Part shown: positions 50,930 to 59,375 of the stretch, in pieces | Layout of the letters: each line of letters begins with the position of its first letter | Numbering within the stretch: the first letter of the stretch is position 1 | Assembly (NCBI GenBank): GCA_009744235.1 | Contig: WPHV01000011.1 | Coordinates: forward strand, 124,001 to 188,000 | Direction of reading: 5' to 3' | DNA: 64,000 bases | Source of the DNA: Gillisella vitis | GTDB taxonomy: Bacteria > Pseudomonadota > Alphaproteobacteria > Rhizobiales > Rhizobiaceae | Notes under the pieces: model-generated | The model's database searches: none | The model's input: only the letters and a program-made list of their open reading frames with translations | Told to the model about the DNA's origin: nothing | Program-made: the position numbers and the translations under genes

Positions 50930-51714
50930 TCTTTCCTTGGCCCATTCGGCTCGAAAAACACATCTCCCGCCGCAACTGGCGTGATGCCTAGCGAGCCCCG
51001 GTCGAGCAATAATATCCCTTTATCATCGATTCCTGAAAACACACCGGAAATCGACCGATCCGGGAGATTGACGGTGATTTTCTCGCCGATCCCACACGCC
51101 ACCTGCCGCCAGCGCTGCATCACTGCCTTGACGCCGCGACCCCGATCCCAAAGCGCCAGGGCATCGGCCATGGCGGCAAAAAGATGCGTGAAAAGCTCGT
51201 CAGGCGTCACCGCTGCGCCATGCTCGGCGAGCGAAGCCGTCGGATACGGCGTTTCCGTGGGCTTGAAACGAAGATTGATGCCGATGCCGATAACCAGGGC
51301 GTTGCGGCCATCCGGCGTCCGCTCCGCTTCCAGCAGGATGCCGGAGGTTTTGGCACGACCGATCAGCACGTCATTCGGCCATTTGATTTCCAAAGGCGGC
51401 GCAACCGACGGCAATACGACGCCAATCGCATCATGCACGGCCACGGCCACGGCCAGCGGCAGCGAGGCCAGATCGGCCAAAGGCGCCGGATCGATCAATA
51501 AAAGAGAGCTATAGAGATTGCCGGGCTCGGAGGCCCAAGGCCTGCCACGACGACCCCGGCCGCCTGTCTGGCGGTTGGCCGTGATCCAGAGATTTCCCGG
51601 ATCACCGTCACGGGCCCTGATCAGGCACTGCTGGTTGGTGGAATCCACCTCGTCCAGCGCAATATGTCGGAAGGCGTCGAGCGCCTTCCGACGATGGGTG
51701 GAATAGTCGCTCAA
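50926..51714 (-). CDS. birA: Biotin--[acetyl-CoA carboxylase] ligase
   Basis: A 262-residue biotin protein ligase without the DNA-binding N-terminus of E. coli BirA. ALDEVDSTNQQCL, NRQTGGRGRRGRPWAS (biotinyl-AMP loop), LEIKWPNDVLIGRAKTSGILLE and IGIGINL are visible, plus a short C-terminal SH3-like part. It attaches biotin to AccB. The start is a TTG at 51714 overlapping the nuoN stop (TTGA); no ATG occurs in the first 200 codons. A 9-bp-arm hairpin spans 51668-51690 in its early coding region. Confidence 0.93.
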   Translation of the reverse strand: MSDYSTHRRKALDAFRHIALDEVDSTNQQCLIRARDGDPGNLWITANRQTGGRGRRGRPWASEPGNLYSSLLLIDPAPLADLASLPLAVAVAVHDAIGVVLPSVAPPLEIKWPNDVLIGRAKTSGILLEAERTPDGRNALVIGIGINLRFKPTETPYPTASLAEHGAAVTPDELFTHLFAAMADALALWDRGRGVKAVMQRWRQVACGIGEKITVNLPDRSISGVFSGIDDKGILLLDRGSLGITPVAAGDVFFEPNGPRKE

Positions 51715-53150
51715 CGGAACAAGGTCGCTGCCGCTGCCGACGCCGCACTGCCGATCGGACCACCGATCAACACATAGGCAATGACGAACAGACCGGACAG
51801 GCCAAAGACCACCCGCAACGTGCCAGACGTCGCGGCAAACTCGATTTTGGCATCGTCGAACCACATGACCTTGACGAGGCGCAGGTAGTAGTAGGCGCCG
51901 ATAACCGAGGCCAGAACACCGATGATCGCCAGGGCATAGAGATGTGCCTCGATAGCGGCCAGGAAGACGAAATACTTCCCGAAGAAGCCAGCGAGCGGCG
52001 GAATACCGGCCAACGAGAACATCAGTGCCGTCAGAACGAAGGCCATGAACGGACGGGTCTGCGACAGACCAGCCAGATCATCCACTGTTTCGAGCGCTTC
52101 CCCCTCCTTGGTCCGCATCGCCATGATGCAGGCGAAGGTACCGAGATTCATGATCAGGTAGATCAGCATATAGAGCAGAACGCCCTCGATGCCCTGCTTG
52201 GAGCCAGCGGCCAGACCGACCAGAGCGTAACCCATATGACCAATGGAGGAATAGGCCATCAGGCGCTTGATATTGCGTTGGCCGATGGCAGCAACCGAAC
52301 CCAGAACCATGGAGGCGATCGCGATGAACACGACGATCTGCTGCCATTCAGCGGTGATCGGCTGGAAGGCGTCGATGACGATGCGCACCAGGATCGCCAT
52401 GGCGCCAACCTTTGGGGCGGCGGCAAGAAAGGCCGTGACAGGTGTCGGCGCGCCTTCGTAAACGTCCGGTGTCCACATATGAAAGGGAACAGCCGAGATC
52501 TTGAAGGCGAGACCGGCAAGCACGAAGACCAGACCGAAAATAAGTCCAAGATTGGTGTGACCAGCGGCCAGGACGGCAGCGATCTTGTCGAACTCCACAT
52601 TGCCGGTGAAGCCGTAGACCAGAGACATGCCGTAGAGCAACATGCCCGACGACAGGGCACCAAGCACGAAATATTTCAGGCCAGCTTCCGAAGACCGCGC
52701 GCTGTCGCGGTTCATGGCGGCGATGACGTAGAGCGCTAGAGACTGGAGCTCCAGCGACATATAAAGAGAGATCAGGCTATTGGCCGAGATCATCAACAGA
52801 ATGCCCAGCGTCGCCAGCACCAGCAAGACCGGAAACTCGAACTTGTCGAGATCGTTGGCACGTGCCTGACCGACCGCCATCACCATGGTGGTAATGGAAC
52901 CGATCAGGGCCAGGACCTTCATGAAACGGGCATAGCCGTCGGAGATATAGGCACCGCCGAAGGCGACACCATCGGCGGGCATCAACAGGATCCACGCGCA
53001 GGCGGCGGCCAGAAGCGCCACCGCCAGGCCCGTCACCAACGAGGTCTTGTTGGTGAACACGCCGATCATCAGCAATACCAGCGCGCCAACCGCAAGCAGG
53101 AGCTCCGGCGTGACGAGATGCAGGCTTGCAAGGAGAGTTTCAGCATTCAT
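51711..53150 (-). CDS. nuoN: NADH-quinone oxidoreductase subunit N
   Basis: A 479-residue antiporter-like subunit of complex I with about 14 membrane segments. MNAETLLASLHLVTPELLLA, MYMSLELQSLALYVIAAMNRDS (conserved Glu), GLAFKISAVPFHMWTPDVYEGAPTPVTAF (Lys and broken helix), NIKRLMAYSSIGHMGYALVG are diagnostic. ATG at 53150 used. Overlaps birA by 4 bases. Confidence 0.97.
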   Translation of the reverse strand: MNAETLLASLHLVTPELLLAVGALVLLMIGVFTNKTSLVTGLAVALLAAACAWILLMPADGVAFGGAYISDGYARFMKVLALIGSITTMVMAVGQARANDLDKFEFPVLLVLATLGILLMISANSLISLYMSLELQSLALYVIAAMNRDSARSSEAGLKYFVLGALSSGMLLYGMSLVYGFTGNVEFDKIAAVLAAGHTNLGLIFGLVFVLAGLAFKISAVPFHMWTPDVYEGAPTPVTAFLAAAPKVGAMAILVRIVIDAFQPITAEWQQIVVFIAIASMVLGSVAAIGQRNIKRLMAYSSIGHMGYALVGLAAGSKQGIEGVLLYMLIYLIMNLGTFACIMAMRTKEGEALETVDDLAGLSQTRPFMAFVLTALMFSLAGIPPLAGFFGKYFVFLAAIEAHLYALAIIGVLASVIGAYYYLRLVKVMWFDDAKIEFAATSGTLRVVFGLSGLFVIAYVLIGGPIGSAASAAAATLFR

Positions 53151-53167
53151 GTCCAATGATCCTGTCG

Positions 53168-54679
53168 TCAGTTCACCAGGAGCGCAACATTTTGCGCAGC
53201 CTGCAGAGCAGCGGTGTAGTTATTCAAAAGCGCGTCCACCGAAGCCGTCGTCACGTCGAAGATCGGGGCCGGATAGACACCGAACAGGATGGTGAGCGCG
53301 ATCAACGGATAAAGCGTGACCTTTTCGCGGAAGGACAGATCGAGAAGCGCTTTCAGGCTCTCCTTGTCCAGCGCCCCGAAAACGACCCGGCGATAGAGCC
53401 AGAGCGCGTAGGCTGCCGACAGGATAACGCCGGTGGCAGCAAACAATGCCACCCAGCTATTGGCCCGGAACGCACCGATCAGCGTCAGGAATTCGCCGAT
53501 AAAGCCCGAGGTGCCAGGCAGGCCGACATTGGCCATAGTGAAGATCATAAAGGCCAGCGCGTATTTCGGCATGTTGTTGGCGAGACCGCCATAGGCGACG
53601 ATTTCGCGGGTATGCATGCGATCATAGATCACGCCGACGCAGAGAAACAGCGCGCCTGAAACAAAGCCGTGGCTGATCATCTGGAAAACCGCACCCTGCA
53701 AGCCTTGGGTATTGGCAGCAAAGATACCCATCGTCACATAGCCCATGTGAGCAATGGAGGAATAGGCGATCAGCTTCTTCATATCCTCCTGCATCAGCGC
53801 CACAAGCGAGGTGTAGATGATGGCGATAACGGAGAGCGCAAAGACCGCTGGTGCGAAATAGTCGGAGGCAAGCGGGAACATCGCCAGCGAAAAGCGAATG
53901 AACCCATAACCACCGAGCTTCAGCATGATCCCCGCCAGAATGACCGAACCAGCGGTCGGCGCCTGGACGTGAGCATCGGGAAGCCAGGTGTGGACAGGCC
54001 ACATCGGCATCTTCACCGCGAAGGAAGCGAAGAAGGCCAGCCATAGCACCGTCTGCAAATGCGGCGGGAATTTATGAGCCAGAAGCGCTGCGATATCGGT
54101 CGTGCCGGCATCCCAGTACATCGCCATGATCGCCAGCATCATCAGCACGGAGCCAAGCAGCGTATAAAGGAAGAACTTATAGGAAGCGTAGACGCGATCC
54201 TTGCCACCCCAGACACCGATGATGATGAACATCGGGATCAGGCCAGCCTCGAAGAACACGTAGAACAGCACGATATCCAGCGACACGAACACGCCGACCA
54301 TCATCACTTCAAGAATGAGGAAGGCGATCATGTATTCCTTGATCCGCTTCTGGACCGAGGTCCAGCTGGCGAGCACGCAGAACGGCATGAGGAACGCCGT
54401 CAACACCACGAACAGCATGGAAATGCCATCGACGCCGAGGTGATAGGCAATGCCGGTGCCGAGCCAGGGATGATTTTCCACCATCTGGAAGCCTGGATTG
54501 GCGTTATCGAAGCCGATCCAGATGAACAGCGACACAATGAAGGTCGCAACCGTCGTCAACAACGAAATGTTGAGAACGTTCCGGCGTCCGGATGGAGTGT
54601 CGCCATTCATCAGCAGCAGCAGGGCAACCCCGACCAGCGGCAGAAAGGTGACCGTTGAAAGAATTGGCCAATCGGTCAT
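53168..54679 (-). CDS. nuoM: NADH-quinone oxidoreductase subunit M
   Basis: A 503-residue antiporter-like membrane subunit. FYVFFEAGLIPMFIIIGVWGG with the conserved Glu, FAVKMPMWPVHTWLPDAHVQAPTAGSVILAG, KKLIAYSSIAHMGYVTMGIFA, LPGTSGFIGEFLTLIGAF identify NuoM and not NuoL or N. Overlaps the nuoL stop by one base (TGATG). Confidence 0.97.
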   Translation of the reverse strand: MTDWPILSTVTFLPLVGVALLLLMNGDTPSGRRNVLNISLLTTVATFIVSLFIWIGFDNANPGFQMVENHPWLGTGIAYHLGVDGISMLFVVLTAFLMPFCVLASWTSVQKRIKEYMIAFLILEVMMVGVFVSLDIVLFYVFFEAGLIPMFIIIGVWGGKDRVYASYKFFLYTLLGSVLMMLAIMAMYWDAGTTDIAALLAHKFPPHLQTVLWLAFFASFAVKMPMWPVHTWLPDAHVQAPTAGSVILAGIMLKLGGYGFIRFSLAMFPLASDYFAPAVFALSVIAIIYTSLVALMQEDMKKLIAYSSIAHMGYVTMGIFAANTQGLQGAVFQMISHGFVSGALFLCVGVIYDRMHTREIVAYGGLANNMPKYALAFMIFTMANVGLPGTSGFIGEFLTLIGAFRANSWVALFAATGVILSAAYALWLYRRVVFGALDKESLKALLDLSFREKVTLYPLIALTILFGVYPAPIFDVTTASVDALLNNYTAALQAAQNVALLVN

Positions 54680-56670
54680 CAGATCGAACTCCCGAGCATC
54701 ATCCAGGTAATAAGCGCTGCAATTCCGAGCAGCATTGCGAACGCATAGTGGTAGAGATAGCCGGATTGCAGCCGGACAACCCGCTGCGTCAGACCTGCGA
54801 CCCCGGCAGCAACGCCATTCGGACCATAGGCATCAATGGTGGCAACATCGCCCTTCTTCCAAAGGAACCGTCCAAGCGCCTTGGCCGACCGCACGAAAAG
54901 GAAGTCATAGAGCTCGTCGAAATACCACTTGTTGAGCAGGAATTGGTAGAGAAGCCACTGGCTTTGCGCCAGTTTCTTCGGCGTTTCCGGCGACTTGATA
55001 TACATGTACCAAGCGGTGACCAGGCCGACGAGCATGGCAACGAACGGGCTCAGCTTCACCCAGGTCGGAACGTGATGGACCTCGTGGAGGACTTCATTAT
55101 GCGCACCGGTAAACAATGCGCCCTTCCAGAACTCGGCATAGGCTTCGCCGAAGAAATAGTCATGGAAGATAAAGCCAGCGAACAAGGCTCCTGCGGTCAG
55201 AAGGTAAAGCGGCACCAGCATGACCTGAGGTGATTCATGCACATGATGCATGACTTCGTGCGAGGCGCGCGGCTTGCCGAAGAAGGTCATGAACGCCAGA
55301 CGCCACGAATAGAAGCTGGTGAACAGGGCGGCAATGACCAGAAGCACGAAGGCAAAGGTTGAAACGCCTGTGCCAGCGGCAAAGGAGGATTCGATAATCG
55401 CATCCTTGGAGAAGAAGCCTGCCGTACCGATCATCGTTCCCGGAATGCCGACACCTGTCAGCGCCAGATTGCCGATGGTCATCGCCCAGAAGGTCACTGG
55501 GATATGCTTGCGTAAGCCCCCCATGTGACGCATGTCCTGCTCGCCATCCACGGCATGAATGACCGAACCGGCACCAAGGAACAACAGGGCCTTGAAGAAT
55601 GCGTGCGTGAACAGGTGGAAAATAGCCGCCCCATAAGCACCGACGCCAAGCGCCACGAACATGTAGCCGAGCTGCGAGCAGGTCGAATAGGCAATCACCC
55701 GTTTGATGTCGTTCTGCACGAGACCGACAGTTGCCGCAAAGAAGGCAGTGATCGCACCGACGATGGTGACGACCATCAGGGCATCCGGCGACAGTTCGAA
55801 GACCGGCGACATGCGGGCGACGAGGAAGACACCGGCGGTGACCATGGTTGCCGCGTGGATCAGAGCCGAAACCGGTGTCGGCCCCTCCATCGCATCCGGC
55901 AGCCAGGTATGCAGCAGGAACTGCGCCGACTTACCCATGGCGCCCATGAACAGCAGCAGGCAGGCTGCGGTGACCGCATGACCCTTGTCGAGATGCATAC
56001 CGAACAGATTGATGACAGCGTCACCGGCAGGCGCGCCTTCGGCTGGCAGATATGTCTGGGCAGAAGCGAAGATCGTTTCGAAATTGATCGAACCGAACAG
56101 CACGAACAGCGTGGCGATGCCGAGAATAAAGCCAAAGTCGCCCACACGGTTGACGATGAAGGCTTTCATGGCAGCAGCCGTTGCCGAAGGCTTCTTGAAC
56201 CAGAAACCGATCAGCAGATAAGAGGCCAGACCGACGCCTTCCCAGCCGAAGAACATCTGCAGGAGATTGTCTGACGTGACCAGCATCAACATTGCGAAGG
56301 TAAACAGCGACAGATAGCTGAAAAAGCGCGGACGATGCGGATCGTGATGCATGTAGCCGATGGAATAGAGATGCACCAGCGTCGAGACGCTGTTGACCAC
56401 CACCAGCATGACCGCTGTCAGCGTATCGATCCTCAGCGCCCATTCAACGTCGATGCCACCGACCTGAATCCAGCGCAGCACAGGAACCTTGATCAGCTCA
56501 GAATGACCGAAGCCAACCGAGATGAACACGTACCAGGACAGGGCCGCAGTCAGCACCATGAAGCCGGTGGTGATGAATTCCGATGCCTTGGCACCGATCT
56601 GGCGACCGAACAGGCCGGCGATGAGCGCGCCAAGCAGCGGAAGAAAGACGATTGTCTTATACAATAGCAT
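54679..56670 (-). CDS. nuoL: NADH-quinone oxidoreductase subunit L
   Basis: A 663-residue proton-pumping membrane subunit, the most distal in the arm. LQMFFGWEGVGLASYLLIGFWF, AQFLLHTWLPDAMEGPTPVSALIHAATMVTAG, DIKRVIAYSTCSQLGYMFVALG, LTGVGIPGTMIGTAGFFSKDAI are diagnostic. The long amphipathic lateral helix with its C-terminal anchor lies at about 540-660. nuoK ends 7 bases upstream. Confidence 0.98.
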   Translation of the reverse strand: MLLYKTIVFLPLLGALIAGLFGRQIGAKASEFITTGFMVLTAALSWYVFISVGFGHSELIKVPVLRWIQVGGIDVEWALRIDTLTAVMLVVVNSVSTLVHLYSIGYMHHDPHRPRFFSYLSLFTFAMLMLVTSDNLLQMFFGWEGVGLASYLLIGFWFKKPSATAAAMKAFIVNRVGDFGFILGIATLFVLFGSINFETIFASAQTYLPAEGAPAGDAVINLFGMHLDKGHAVTAACLLLFMGAMGKSAQFLLHTWLPDAMEGPTPVSALIHAATMVTAGVFLVARMSPVFELSPDALMVVTIVGAITAFFAATVGLVQNDIKRVIAYSTCSQLGYMFVALGVGAYGAAIFHLFTHAFFKALLFLGAGSVIHAVDGEQDMRHMGGLRKHIPVTFWAMTIGNLALTGVGIPGTMIGTAGFFSKDAIIESSFAAGTGVSTFAFVLLVIAALFTSFYSWRLAFMTFFGKPRASHEVMHHVHESPQVMLVPLYLLTAGALFAGFIFHDYFFGEAYAEFWKGALFTGAHNEVLHEVHHVPTWVKLSPFVAMLVGLVTAWYMYIKSPETPKKLAQSQWLLYQFLLNKWYFDELYDFLFVRSAKALGRFLWKKGDVATIDAYGPNGVAAGVAGLTQRVVRLQSGYLYHYAFAMLLGIAALITWMMLGSSI

Positions 56671-56677
56671 AGCCGTA

Positions 56678-56986
56678 TCAGCCCTTCATCATGTTGACGT
56701 CTTCAACGGCGATCGATCCGCGGTTGCGGTAGAAGACAACGAGGATAGCAAGGCCGATCGCGGCTTCCGCAGCCGCGACGGTCAGGATAAACAGCGCGAA
56801 AACCTGGCCGACGATGTCATTGAGGAATGACGAGAAGGCCACCATGTTGACGTTGACCGCCAGAAGAATGAGTTCCACCGACATCAGGATAACGATGATG
56901 TTCTTTCGGTTCAGGAAGATACCGAAGACGCCCAGCATGAACAGGATCGCGCTGACGGTGAGATAATGGGAAAGTCCGATTTCCAT
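56678..56986 (-). CDS. nuoK: NADH-quinone oxidoreductase subunit K
   Basis: A 102-residue three-helix membrane subunit. LSHYLTVSAILFMLGVFGIF, then ILMSVELILLAVNVNMVAFS with the proton-channel Glu, and TVAAAEAAIGLAILVVFYRNRGSI with the second Glu match NuoK. Confidence 0.98.
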   Translation of the reverse strand: MEIGLSHYLTVSAILFMLGVFGIFLNRKNIIVILMSVELILLAVNVNMVAFSSFLNDIVGQVFALFILTVAAAEAAIGLAILVVFYRNRGSIAVEDVNMMKG

Positions 56987-57018
56987 TGTTCGTTTCCTTG
57001 AGATCCCTTGCCTTCAGC

Positions 57019-57633
57019 TCAGATGCCCTGGCCGGGCTTGACCTTGACCACCTTGATGGCAGTCGCCGGTCCACGTGCAACCTGGTGTGCAATATTCTGC
57101 CGCTTGATGTGCTGGCGGTGACGCAGCGTCAGCACGATGGCGCCGATCATGGCCACCAGCAGCACAAGGCCGGCAATTTGGAAGAAGAAGACATAATTGG
57201 TATAGAGCACATCGCCGAGCGCCGCCGTGTTCTGACGGTCCGCCAGTGCCGGGATCGGCATGGTGATCGCCTCCTTAGCAGCAGGCGAGATGACCGAGCC
57301 GCCAATCACGAAGATCAGTTCAGCTGCAACGATGGCACCGATCAAGGCCGCCAGGGGACCATGTTTCGAAGCCCCTGCCCTCAATTCCGTGAAGTCGATG
57401 TCCAGCATCATCACCACGAACAGGAAGAGCACTGCAACCGCGCCGACATAGACAACCAGCAGGATCATCGCCAGGAACTCGGCGCCCGTCAGCATGAACA
57501 GACCAGCCGCGTTGACGAAGGTGAGGATGAGGAACAAAACCGAATGAACCGGATTGCGTGACGAAATAACCATGAACGCCGACGCAATCGCGACAAAGGC
57601 GAAAAGGTAGAAAAAGATTGCCTGAAGACCCAT
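57019..57633 (-). CDS. nuoJ: NADH-quinone oxidoreductase subunit J
   Basis: A 204-residue membrane subunit with five helices: FLILTFVNAAGLFMLTGAEFLAMILLVVYVGAVAVLFLFVVMMLD holds the TM3 segment that acts in coupling. The last 45 residues are a polar cytoplasmic tail (LRHRQHIKRQNIAHQVARGP). The gap to nuoI is 154 bases without a supported gene. Confidence 0.97.
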   Translation of the reverse strand: MGLQAIFFYLFAFVAIASAFMVISSRNPVHSVLFLILTFVNAAGLFMLTGAEFLAMILLVVYVGAVAVLFLFVVMMLDIDFTELRAGASKHGPLAALIGAIVAAELIFVIGGSVISPAAKEAITMPIPALADRQNTAALGDVLYTNYVFFFQIAGLVLLVAMIGAIVLTLRHRQHIKRQNIAHQVARGPATAIKVVKVKPGQGI

Positions 57634-57787
57634 GATGGTGCCTTTTCATCTTCCCCAGGAGCGCGGCGCGGCCGTGTCCCATGAAATGCCAGTGGCCCGG
57701 GCCGGACCATCCATGCATTTCGTTTCAATTTCAAACCGGGACGGACAGATCATGTCCAGCCGCCATCGGTTTCCTCAAAAGACGATC

Positions 57788-58279
57788 TCAGCGGTAGGGA
57801 GCATCCTGCGCAAGATTGCGCGCAATTTCCCGCTCCCACCGATCTCCATTGGCCAGAAGCTTGGCCTTGTCGAAATAGAGTTCTTCGCGTGATTCCGTCG
57901 AGAATTCGAAATTCGGACCTTCGACGATCGCATCGACCGGGCAGGCTTCCTGGCAGAAGCCGCAATAGATGCATTTTACCATGTCGATATCGTAACGAAC
58001 CGTGCGGCGCGTGCCATCGTTGCGGCGCGGGCCAGCTTCGATGGTGATCGCCTGGGCCGGACAGATCGCCTCGCATAATTTGCAGGCAATGCAACGTTCC
58101 TCGCCATTGGGATAGCGGCGCAACGCATGCTCGCCGCGAAAGCGCGGGCTGACAGGGCCCTTCTCAAACGGATAGTTCACGGTCGCCTTCTGCTTGAAAA
58201 AGTAACGCATCGACAGGAAAAATGCGTTGACGAACTCTTTCAGAAACAGCGAGCGGACAGCCTGGGAAACACTTGCCAT
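57788..58279 (-). CDS. nuoI: NADH-quinone oxidoreductase subunit I
   Basis: A 163-residue subunit of the quinone module carrying two [4Fe-4S] clusters, N6a and N6b. The motifs are CIACKLCEAICPAQ and CIYCGFCQEACPVDAIVEGP. The N-terminal amphipathic helix LRSLFLKEF-like region is present. ATG at 58279 used. Confidence 0.98.
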   Translation of the reverse strand: MASVSQAVRSLFLKEFVNAFFLSMRYFFKQKATVNYPFEKGPVSPRFRGEHALRRYPNGEERCIACKLCEAICPAQAITIEAGPRRNDGTRRTVRYDIDMVKCIYCGFCQEACPVDAIVEGPNFEFSTESREELYFDKAKLLANGDRWEREIARNLAQDAPYR

Positions 58280-58319
58280 CTTCAAACTCCAATTCTGCCG
58301 AAATCTGCAGGGTGAAGGC

Positions 58320-59363
58320 TCATGCCCAGCCCCCCAGTTTCAACACGAATGCAACAATAACCACCATGGCCAGCGACAGCGGCAGGAACACTTTCCAGCC
58401 CAGGCGCATCAACTGGTCATAACGGTAGCGTGGAACGATCGCCTTGGTGATGCCGAACATGAAGAACACCAGCGTCGCCTTGAGGATGAACCAGATAATG
58501 CCCGGCACCCAGTTGAGTACGGCAATGTCCAACGGCGGCAACCAGCCCCCCAGGAACAGGATGGTGGTCAGGGCGCACATCAGCACGATGGCCGCATATT
58601 CGCCCAGCATGAACATCATGTAAGGGGTCGATCCGTATTCCACCATGAAGCCGGCAACCAGTTCGGATTCCGCTTCAGGCAGGTCGAAGGGAGGACGATT
58701 GGTTTCCGCCAGCGCCGAGATGAAAAAGATCACAAACATCGGAAACAGCGACAACCAATGCCAATCAAGCAGCGAGGACGGCATGCCCATCATTGTGCCG
58801 AGACCATGGTTCTGGGAATTGACGATGTCGGTGAGGTTCAGAGATCCCGCACACAACAGCACCGTGACGATGACGAAGCCGATCGACACTTCGTAGGAGA
58901 CCATCTGCGCCGCAGAGCGCAACGCACCGAGGAATGGGTATTTCGAGTTAGACGCCCAGCCCCCCATGATGATGCCGTAGACTTCCAGCGAGGAAATCGC
59001 AAACACATAGAGAATGCCGACATTGATATTGGCAATTACCCAGCCCTGGTTGAGCGGAATAACCGCCCAGGTCGCCAGCGCCAGCGTCACGGCCACAAGC
59101 GGTGCCAGGAGGAAAACGGCCTTATTGGCGCCGGCCGGAATGATCGGTTCCTTGAACACGAATTTCAAAAGGTCGGCGAAGGACTGGAAAAGCCCCCAGG
59201 GACCCACCACATTCGGACCACGGCGCAATTGCACCGCTGCCCAGATTTTGCGGTCTGCCAACAGGATATAGGCAATGAACACCAGCAGGCAGACCAGCAG
59301 CAGCAGGGACTGGCCGATCATGATGGCCGCCGGCCACACATAGGTAGAAACGAAACTGTCCAT
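58320..59363 (-). CDS. nuoH: NADH-quinone oxidoreductase subunit H
   Basis: A 347-residue membrane subunit forming the quinone chamber: AYILLADRKIWAAVQLRRGPNVVGPWGLFQ, VIPLNQGWVIANINVGILYVFAISSLEVYG, LAETNRPPFDLPEAESELVAGFMVEY, and a C-terminal helix RYDQLMRLGWKVFLPLSLA. Eight helices. Length is standard for the mitochondrial-like type. Confidence 0.98.
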   Translation of the reverse strand: MDSFVSTYVWPAAIMIGQSLLLLVCLLVFIAYILLADRKIWAAVQLRRGPNVVGPWGLFQSFADLLKFVFKEPIIPAGANKAVFLLAPLVAVTLALATWAVIPLNQGWVIANINVGILYVFAISSLEVYGIIMGGWASNSKYPFLGALRSAAQMVSYEVSIGFVIVTVLLCAGSLNLTDIVNSQNHGLGTMMGMPSSLLDWHWLSLFPMFVIFFISALAETNRPPFDLPEAESELVAGFMVEYGSTPYMMFMLGEYAAIVLMCALTTILFLGGWLPPLDIAVLNWVPGIIWFILKATLVFFMFGITKAIVPRYRYDQLMRLGWKVFLPLSLAMVVIVAFVLKLGGWA

Positions 59364-59375
59364 GGTCCCTTGCCC

